From: CG1-02-35-72 sp045046885
GTDB lineage: Bacteria; Bacteroidota; Bacteroidia; Flavobacteriales; Flavobacteriaceae
Direction: 5' to 3'
DNA length: 37,832 bases
Assembly (NCBI GenBank): GCA_045046885.1
Contig: JASFYX010000024.1
Span: 1-37,832 of the forward strand
Every line of letters begins with the position of its first letter. The first letter of the stretch is position 1. Below the pieces are notes generated by a model. That model was not told where the DNA came from. It saw only the letters and a list, made by a program, of their open reading frames with translations, and did not search any database. Positions 32,512-37,832 of this stretch are shown one piece after another. Position numbers and translations under genes: made by a program.

Positions 32512-32613
32512 ATTTATAGTTTGTTAAATATTAGTTAACAGCTTATAAAACAATCTTTATTTTGATTATATCTTATATATTTAAGCCCTTTTTAATAAAC
32601 CCTACTGACTAAA

Positions 32614-33744
32614 ATGAAAAATACATTTCTTAAATTATCTATTCTCCTATTTCTATTTTTTATTTCTTGTACTAAAAATCAAGAAGCTAATTTTACCATA
32701 GAAGGGCGTATTTCTCCTGTGAAAATTAAATATCTACTCTTAAAACAAAACGTTGATATCGAAAAAAAAATCACAAAACCGATAGACACACTTTATGTTG
32801 ATTCTGATGGAAACTTTAAAGGCGCTTATAATTTAGGACCGCATCTGTACACTTTACAACTAGGTGCAAAGAAAAGTATTGTGCTAGCCATAGACAGTGG
32901 TCAACATGTTACTGTAAACGTCACCGATTTTGATACCGACAAATACAAAATAACGACAACAGGGTCATCTGATACTAAAGCGCTCTTGGCTTATGAAGCT
33001 TTTAGAGCAAAATCCTTAGACAGTTTGGTTCAGAGCGTCAGAAGAAAAGTCAAAAAAATAAAAGAAAGTCCGCATCCTGACCTTAATAAAATAGAGGCTC
33101 TAGAAAAAACTGAGGTGCTGAATTACGAAAAACACCTAGAAGAACTCAACGCTTATATCAAAAAAAATATGGGGACGACTATCGGGCTTTACGCCACATC
33201 CATCCGTTGGAAAGGCAAACAAAATTTTGCTTTTTTTGACAGTATAACGACAGCTTATGAAAAAGCGCATCCCAACCTTGCGATTACTAAAAAATTAAGA
33301 GAAAAAGTCACGCGCTTACAACAAACTTCTGTAGGAGGTACAGCTTTAGAAATTAATATGAATACAATCGAAGATAAAAAACTTAGCCTAGCTTCTGTAA
33401 ACAAAAAATATACTTTAATCGATTTTTGGGCGAGCTGGTGTGGGCCTTGCCGAAGCGAAAGTAAAGTCCTTAACAAACTCTATAAAAAATATAAAGCTAA
33501 AGGTTTTGAAATTTATGGGGTTTCTCTAGACGACAAAAAAGATAAATGGTTAAAAGCCATTGAAAAAGACCACAGAATTTGGCCAAATGTCAGTTCCTTA
33601 AAAGGCTTTAAAACAAAAGCCGCTTATAATTATGCCGTTACGGCTTTGCCTATGAATTTTTTAATTGATACTGATAATAATATTCTCGGTAAAAACTTAC
33701 ATGCCGATGAGTTAGAGGTTCTTTTAAATAAACTGATGAAATAA
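32614..33744 (+). CDS. TlpA-like thioredoxin-fold lipoprotein
   Basis: 376-residue outer- or inner-membrane-anchored thiol-disulfide protein. The lipobox is FISC (Cys19). An N-terminal beta domain of about 100 residues (DUF4369-like, with IEGRIS and DGNFKG) is followed by a helical linker (about 130-245) and a C-terminal thioredoxin domain with the active site FWASWCGPCR (Cys276 and Cys279) and the cis-Pro segment ALPMNFLID. Such Bacteroidetes proteins probably reduce or isomerise disulfides in the periplasm. It is convergent with thiL, one base apart. Confidence 0.9.
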   Translation: MKNTFLKLSILLFLFFISCTKNQEANFTIEGRISPVKIKYLLLKQNVDIEKKITKPIDTLYVDSDGNFKGAYNLGPHLYTLQLGAKKSIVLAIDSGQHVTVNVTDFDTDKYKITTTGSSDTKALLAYEAFRAKSLDSLVQSVRRKVKKIKESPHPDLNKIEALEKTEVLNYEKHLEELNAYIKKNMGTTIGLYATSIRWKGKQNFAFFDSITTAYEKAHPNLAITKKLREKVTRLQQTSVGGTALEINMNTIEDKKLSLASVNKKYTLIDFWASWCGPCRSESKVLNKLYKKYKAKGFEIYGVSLDDKKDKWLKAIEKDHRIWPNVSSLKGFKTKAAYNYAVTALPMNFLIDTDNNILGKNLHADELEVLLNKLMK

Positions 33745-33745
33745 T

Positions 33746-34801
33746 TTAAGACTCTTTCTTTAAAAATGCATCCCAACCTTGGGCCGTAAGCGGAATTTGT
33801 TGATCGCCACGTGTTATCAATTGCATACCTAAATTTGCATCAGTCATATGACCGATAACCGTTAAATTAGGATTGCCTTTTATTTTATCGTAATCTGATG
33901 GCGCAATGGTAAACAACAATTCGTAGTCCTCACCCCCACTTAAAGCGATGGTGGTACTGTCTAATTTAAACTCTTCGCAAGTAGCGATAACCTGTGGGTC
34001 TAGCGGCATTTTTTCTTCATACAGATGACAGCCCACTTTAGATTGCTGACAAATATGAATGACTTCTGAGGCTAATCCGTCAGAAATGTCAATCATAGCG
34101 GTGGGTTTCACTTTTAAATCTGCTAATAATTTTATGATATCTCTACGCGCTTCGGGTTTTAATTGACGTTCGATTAAATATGAATATTGGTCTAAGTCGG
34201 GTTGATTTTTTGGATTGACTTCAAAAACTTGTTTTTCGCGTTCTAAAACTTGTAAGCCTAAATAAGCCGCACCTAAATCGCCCGTAACCACTAATAAATC
34301 GTTTGCTTTGGCACCGTTGCGGTACACAATCTCATCAGCTTTGGCTTCGCCAATAGCGGTAATACTAATAAGCAAACCTTTTGTAGATGACGTGGTGTCG
34401 CCACCTACCAAATCGACTTGATAATTTTTACAGGCCAAATGAATACCTGCGTACAGTTCTTCTATCGCCTCGAGTGGAAAACGATTAGAAGCCGCAATAG
34501 ATACTGTAATTTGTGTCGCTGTACCATTCATAGCGTACACATCAGATAAGTTGACCATCACTGCTTTATAGCCCAAATGTTTTAGGGGCATAAAACTCAA
34601 ATCGAAATGTACACCTTCTATCAATAAATCGGTAGTTACCAAAGTCTGTTTTGACTTGTGATTGATTACCGCCGCATCATCTCCCACACCTTTTACAGAA
34701 GATTTATGGACTAATTTTATATCTTTTGTCAAGTGGTCTATAAGCCCGAATTCTCCTAATTCGGCTAAACTGGTTCGGGTATTTTCTTTATTTTCTAGCA
34801 T
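33746..34801 (-). CDS. thiL: thiamine-monophosphate kinase
   Basis: 351-residue kinase that phosphorylates thiamine monophosphate to thiamine pyrophosphate, the last step of the pathway. Typical landmarks are the opening GEFGLIDHL, the GVGDDAAVI nucleotide-binding stretch (about 37-45), the Gly/Asp-rich DLVGGDTTSS, the internal LAVTGDLGAAYLG-like motif (VVTGDLGAAYLG), and ISDGLASEV. It is the downstream gene of a two-gene operon with the TerB-DnaJ protein, seven bases away. No thiamine riboswitch or other thi genes are nearby. Confidence 0.94.
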   Translation of the reverse strand: MLENKENTRTSLAELGEFGLIDHLTKDIKLVHKSSVKGVGDDAAVINHKSKQTLVTTDLLIEGVHFDLSFMPLKHLGYKAVMVNLSDVYAMNGTATQITVSIAASNRFPLEAIEELYAGIHLACKNYQVDLVGGDTTSSTKGLLISITAIGEAKADEIVYRNGAKANDLLVVTGDLGAAYLGLQVLEREKQVFEVNPKNQPDLDQYSYLIERQLKPEARRDIIKLLADLKVKPTAMIDISDGLASEVIHICQQSKVGCHLYEEKMPLDPQVIATCEEFKLDSTTIALSGGEDYELLFTIAPSDYDKIKGNPNLTVIGHMTDANLGMQLITRGDQQIPLTAQGWDAFLKKES

Positions 34802-34808
34802 CGTTTTC

Positions 34809-35552
34809 TTATTTAAATCCGCGTTCTTTTTGAATACTTTCGTAGGCTTGTTGAATTTGCATAAACTTTTCTTGCGCGCCTTTTATTTGGGTGTCATCTA
34901 AGTGTTGTAATTTATCGGGGTGGTGCTTTTTAACCAAAGTGCGATAGGCTTTTTTAATTTCTGTAACCGTAGCCGATTTACTTATTCCTAAAACAACATA
35001 AGCATTTGATGTACTTCTATAAAACATCGCTTTAATCGATTCAAAATCAGATGGACTGATATACATATAATTGGCAATGGTTTTAATAGCCTGCACTTCA
35101 GAATCGCTTACTGTACCATCCGCTTTAGCGATACCAAACAGAAAATGCAATAACTGTAAACGCGACGCATGAGTTACATGCTGCCTTATTTGTGTACAAA
35201 CTTCTCTAGAAGAAATTTGTTTATTAGCAACTATACCTTTAAACAATCTAAAAGCGGCATTGGCACGTTCTTTACCAAACATCTGTACAAAACTCTGACG
35301 TACAAAATCTAGTTCGCGTTTGTCAATTTTATTATCAGCTTTAATAACTACCGCTGCCAAAACCAATAAACTCATTTCAAAATCTACAGTAGCCGCTTGC
35401 CTTTGCCCTTGATGACTTTGCTGAAAAGTCTGTAAATCGGCTTTAGACAATCCGTCAAATAAACTCCCTAAAGCAAAACCTATGAGTCCGCCTATTGGTC
35501 CGCCAAATGTCCATCCTAAACCGGCTCCTAACCATCTTGAAAAACTTGCCAT
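34809..35552 (-). CDS. TerB-DnaJ (DjlA-like) co-chaperone
   Basis: 247-residue protein with three parts. A Gly-rich hydrophobic N-terminus (about 8-32, GLGWTFGGPIGGLIGFALG) suggests membrane insertion. A TerB-like helical domain (about 55-170) comes next. The C-terminal J-domain (about 180-247) has the invariant HPD in KKHHPDKLQ, needed to stimulate Hsp70 ATPase. This order is that of DjlA-like proteins. It is the first gene of an operon with thiL and shares a short divergent promoter region with the bacilliredoxin gene. Confidence 0.9.
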   Translation of the reverse strand: MASFSRWLGAGLGWTFGGPIGGLIGFALGSLFDGLSKADLQTFQQSHQGQRQAATVDFEMSLLVLAAVVIKADNKIDKRELDFVRQSFVQMFGKERANAAFRLFKGIVANKQISSREVCTQIRQHVTHASRLQLLHFLFGIAKADGTVSDSEVQAIKTIANYMYISPSDFESIKAMFYRSTSNAYVVLGISKSATVTEIKKAYRTLVKKHHPDKLQHLDDTQIKGAQEKFMQIQQAYESIQKERGFK

Positions 35553-35575
35553 TATCTATTTTTTTAATTGCGCGA

Positions 35576-35583
35576 CAAAGATA
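35576..35583 (-). promoter_or_regulatory. -7 element for the TerB-DnaJ/thiL operon
   Basis: TATCTTTG on the minus strand is an exact TAnnTTTG match, 23 bases before the ATG at 35552. It is only nine bases from the divergent -7 element at 35593-35600. Confidence 0.5.
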
Positions 35584-35592
35584 CATTTTATC

Positions 35593-35600
35593 TATATTTG
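35593..35600 (+). promoter_or_regulatory. -7 element for the bacilliredoxin gene
   Basis: TATATTTG is an exact TAnnTTTG match, 23 bases before the ATG at 35624. A TTG at 35568-35570 gives a plausible -33 element at 22-base spacing; it would lie next to the divergent promoter. Confidence 0.5.
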
Positions 35601-35623
35601 CAAACAACAAAAACACATAAGAA

Positions 35624-36034
35624 ATGTATCCAGAAGAATTAGTTGCCCCAATGCGTGCCGAATTAACCACCGTAGGTTTTAAAGAATTAAAAAACGCACA
35701 AGACGTTGAAAATATATTAAAAGAAAGTGGCACCACTTTAATGGTTGTTAATTCTGTCTGCGGATGTGCCGCCGGAACAGCTAGACCAGGTGTTGTATTG
35801 TCTTTACAACACGACAGAAAACCCGCACATTTAACAACTGTTTTTGCCGGTGTAGATACCGAAGCTACACAAGCTGCTCGTGCCGAAATGGTGCCTTTCC
35901 CCCCATCATCACCATCAATTGCTTTGTTTAAAGATGGCGAGTTGGTACATATGTTAGAACGTCATCATATTGAAGGACGCTCTGCCGAGATGATTGCCGC
36001 TAATTTAGCCGGCGCATACGAAGAGTTTTGCTAG
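35624..36034 (+). CDS. BrxA/BrxB-family bacilliredoxin
   Basis: 136-residue thioredoxin-fold protein of the YphP/YqiW family. The signature is NSVCGCAAGTARPG, with Cys46 and Cys48 forming the CGC motif of bacilliredoxins. In Firmicutes these enzymes remove bacillithiol from mixed disulfides; Bacteroidetes may use the same or another low-molecular-weight thiol. Length and the N-terminal MYPEELVAPMRAEL are typical. It is divergent from the TerB-DnaJ gene and followed by a repeat-containing gap. Confidence 0.92.
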   Translation: MYPEELVAPMRAELTTVGFKELKNAQDVENILKESGTTLMVVNSVCGCAAGTARPGVVLSLQHDRKPAHLTTVFAGVDTEATQAARAEMVPFPPSSPSIALFKDGELVHMLERHHIEGRSAEMIAANLAGAYEEFC

Positions 36035-36060
36035 TTGGTCTTAAAGTAAAAACTACTAAA

Positions 36061-36132
36061 TGTCATATTGAGCGGAGTCGAAATGTGACAAGGCTAACAT
36101 TTTGAGACCCTTCGACTGCGCTCAGGGTGACA
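36061..36132. repeat. REP-like inverted repeat with a TGAGCGnAGTCGAA core
   Basis: TGTCATATTGAGCGGAGTCGAA (split here: TGTCATATTGAG then CGGAGTCGAA, 36061-36082) and the inverted arm at 36111-36132 match at 18 of 22 positions around a 28-base spacer. It lies between the bacilliredoxin and HD genes, both on the plus strand, and shares its arm sequence with 31674-31694 and its core with 3668-3727. It is a BIME-like pair of arms. Confidence 0.7.
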
Positions 36133-36148
36133 TTACAATTATAAAAAC

Positions 36149-36808
36149 ATGCCTAATTCAATTCTTATCCTTAAAACTGAAAAATTTGTCAGAGAAACTT
36201 TGGCAGATGCCGAAGGCGGACACGATTGGTTTCATATAGAACGGGTTTGGAATAATGCGCAACTTATTGCCAAAACAGAAAAAGTAGATTTATTAGTTGT
36301 TGAATTAGGCGCTCTTTTACACGATATTGCCGATGCTAAATTTAACGACGGCGATGAAAGTATCGGCCCTAAAAAAGCACGACGCTTTTTAGAAAGTCAA
36401 CAGGTTGACGAGGCGGTTATAACGCACGTTGAGAATATTATAAAATTCATTTCTTTTAAATCGAGCTTAGACACACAAGGCAAAAAATTCACATCAAAAG
36501 AATTGGAAGTCGTTCAGGATGCAGATAGATTAGACGCTATTGGCGCCATTGGTATTGCCCGTGCTTTTAATTATGGCGGATTTAAAAACCGCAGTTTATA
36601 CGACCCTTCTATTCCGCCTAACCTCAATATGGATAAGGAAACTTATAAAAAGAGTCAGGCGCCAACTATCAATCACTTTTACGAAAAGCTCTTGCTTTTA
36701 AAAGACAAGATAAATACAAAAACGGGTAAACAACTCGCTCAAAAACGTCACGATTTTATGAAGTACTATTTAAACCAATTTTTTGACGAGTGGGAGGGTT
36801 TGCAGTAA
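36149..36808 (+). CDS. HD-domain phosphohydrolase (YedJ/YpgQ-like)
   Basis: 219-residue metal-dependent phosphohydrolase. Motifs are HDWFHIERV (25-33) with His29, the HD pair His58-Asp59 in LLHDIADAKF, and a late Asp in QDADRLDAIGAIGIAR. This pattern belongs to the small soluble HD proteins that act on nucleotides or pyrophosphate; the exact substrate is unknown. There is no fused synthetase domain, so it is not a RelA/SpoT protein. It follows the REP-like element and has no clear promoter of its own. Confidence 0.9.
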   Translation: MPNSILILKTEKFVRETLADAEGGHDWFHIERVWNNAQLIAKTEKVDLLVVELGALLHDIADAKFNDGDESIGPKKARRFLESQQVDEAVITHVENIIKFISFKSSLDTQGKKFTSKELEVVQDADRLDAIGAIGIARAFNYGGFKNRSLYDPSIPPNLNMDKETYKKSQAPTINHFYEKLLLLKDKINTKTGKQLAQKRHDFMKYYLNQFFDEWEGLQ

Positions 36809-36936
36809 TTCTGAATTAAGAATTATAAATAGCTCAATTTTAACAAGCTTAGATATTAGGAATAAGTAGGCAATAGCAGTATTCAGCAAGCATTATAAAA
36901 AACACTTATAGTCATATAGTTATACTGAAAAATAGT

Positions 36937-36944
36937 TATATTTG
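36937..36944 (+). promoter_or_regulatory. -7 element for the repeat lipoprotein
   Basis: TATATTTG is an exact TAnnTTTG match, 41 bases before the ATG at 36986. Confidence 0.5.
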
Positions 36945-36985
36945 TTGGGATATAACAAATTGTAGCCAATTTTAAAATAAATATT

Positions 36986-37528
36986 ATGAAAAAAAATCTT
37001 TTACTTTTAATCTGTATTTTAATTTTAAACGGATGTGCAACTACGAACATTCCCTCTCTTGATGGTAATTGGGTTGATAAAGAAACAGAATTTATTAAAA
37101 CTACTTTTACCAAATCAGATGGGATAACTTGGATGGAAAATTATGATGGAAAATATAAAATAAGTAGGACTGGAAAAGGTAATTTTGTTACAATAAATAA
37201 TAATGACTATCCGATTATATTCAAGACGAAAAAAAATGAACTATTAATTGGCGGAAAGATTTTTATACCTGAAAACAATAGCCTAAAAAAACAATTTCAA
37301 GGTACTTGGAAAAATAGTGACAAAAATATTTTATTTGAAGTAACAAACGCTAATGGAGGAATATTATGGGACATAAAAAAAGGAGAAAGTAAACCTGAAA
37401 GATATTATCCAAAAAAAACAGAACAAGGATTTACTTTTACTTATGATAATGAACAACTGTTTTTTGTTCTCAAAAAAGGTTACATTGAAGACTCCAAAGG
37501 ACAGAAATACTATAAAGTAAAAGGCTGA
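36986..37528 (+). CDS. unrecognised lipoprotein with internal duplication
   Basis: 180-residue predicted lipoprotein. The signal peptide ends in LNGC (Cys17). I recognise no family. The mature part seems to be two related halves. The first has GNW (Trp29) and GITW (Trp49); the second has GTW (Trp108) and GILW (Trp128), with exactly 20 residues between the tryptophans each time. The sequence is rich in beta-prone and charged residues, suggesting two small beta domains. No neighbours suggest a role, and the flanks are AT-rich and gene-poor. Confidence 0.75.
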   Translation: MKKNLLLLICILILNGCATTNIPSLDGNWVDKETEFIKTTFTKSDGITWMENYDGKYKISRTGKGNFVTINNNDYPIIFKTKKNELLIGGKIFIPENNSLKKQFQGTWKNSDKNILFEVTNANGGILWDIKKGESKPERYYPKKTEQGFTFTYDNEQLFFVLKKGYIEDSKGQKYYKVKG

Positions 37529-37832
37529 AAATAGCTATGAAAAAGGGAGATATCTACTGGAAAGCCTGTGTTTAATTTATGCTTAAATTTGAGCTAAAAA
37601 GAAACTGACAAACATTATAATTATAATTAATTTGCACTAACCTTTGTAACCTGAGTTCAATCTAAGGTTTAATTTACAGAATCTCAAGAAAAGGTGAGAT
37701 TTGAAGTGTAAAATTTGAAGTAATATCTAGATGTTTTAAAAAATTTACACAATAAGATTGCCTTTTCTTGTGATTTCCTACGGATTTGATGAATTTTCAC
37801 CAATTCTTGCCCTATTTTTTCAAACTAACCAG
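37529..37832. other. 304-base gene-free right edge with a bulged hairpin
   Basis: No credible reading frame. At 37673-37712 an outer TTTACA/TGTAAA pair and an inner AATCTCA/TGAGATT pair form a bulged hairpin. AATTTGAAGT-like words recur at about 37700 and 37711. A 46-codon open stretch on the minus strand (about 37687-37824) starts with a stop and has no start codon or recognisable motif. Confidence 0.45.

Noticed and set aside
36149..36808. HD protein as a (p)ppGpp hydrolase
   Set aside because: It lacks the longer RelA/SpoT architecture; only a generic HD phosphohydrolase is supported.
37687..37824. 46-codon open stretch on the minus strand at the right edge, rich in Lys and Phe
   Set aside because: It has an upstream stop, no start codon and no known motif, and it contains the hairpin; coding is unlikely.
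1..37832. tRNA, rRNA, CRISPR array, toxin-antitoxin or defence genes
   Set aside because: No cloverleaf with a conserved T-loop, no regularly spaced repeats and no recognisable nuclease, methylase or toxin family were found.

Overview
The window is chromosomal DNA of a low-GC (by eye mid-30s %) member of the Bacteroidetes, most likely a marine Flavobacteriaceae. The reasons are the gene families present, TAnnTTTG promoter elements instead of sigma-70 -10 boxes, A-rich rather than Shine-Dalgarno leaders, and many exported proteins with short Lys-rich signal peptides ending in ...AQ or ...SQ. No phage, plasmid, CRISPR, tRNA or rRNA was seen, and no intact insertion sequence. It looks like a core or household region with a strong peptide and cell-surface flavour.

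Layout. (1) 162-3651: three-gene acyl-CoA carboxylase operon (biotin carrier, biotin carboxylase, carboxyltransferase); the carboxyltransferase has the Asp expected for propionyl-CoA. (2) 6812-3823, minus strand: orphan DppB-type permease, tpiA, prmA, clpS, tightly packed. (3) 6889-9781: pyrF, an unrecognised membrane protein and der. (4) 9885-15531: an SQR/NDH-2-like flavoprotein that lacks the expected SQR active-site cysteine, a 1058-residue Asp-box (VPS10-like) propeller protein and a GH114-type lipoprotein. (5) 19358-15542, minus strand: CopD-like membrane protein with a GMC oxidoreductase that carries a ferredoxin-like cysteine cluster, then two tandem M23 peptidases of identical length. 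(6) 19446-21188: MsbA-like ABC exporter. (7) 24875-21189, minus strand: MFS transporter, S10 carboxypeptidase, aldo/keto reductase. (8) 30152-25206, minus strand: M20 peptidase, ChaN-like protein and a second Asp-box propeller protein, ending in a clear terminator. (9) 30280-33744: M24 aminopeptidase P, alpha/beta hydrolase, TlpA-like lipoprotein. (10) 35552-33746, minus strand: TerB-DnaJ protein and thiL. (11) 35624-37528: bacilliredoxin, HD phosphohydrolase and an unknown lipoprotein with an internal repeat.

How the parts fit. Seven genes encode exported or peptide-directed hydrolases or their likely partners (two M23, S10, M20, M24, two Asp-box proteins, ChaN-like). Two of the operons pair a peptidase with proteins of unclear role: M20/ChaN/Asp-box and MFS/S10/AKR. 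I see no unmistakable new defence or mobile system. The best candidates for undescribed biology are the M20-ChaN-propeller operon, the GMC/CopD pair, the SQR-like flavoprotein with a palindrome placed where an activator would bind, and a family of dispersed palindromic intergenic repeats (TGTCAnnnTGAGCGnAGTCGAA and relatives) with clear copies at three sites and a weaker one at a fourth.

Several starts were moved downstream from the longest possible frame (649, 6889, 17160, 19446, 30280). At 6889 and 19446 the longer start would lie inside the -7 promoter element. All functional assignments come from motifs read by eye; no database search was possible.
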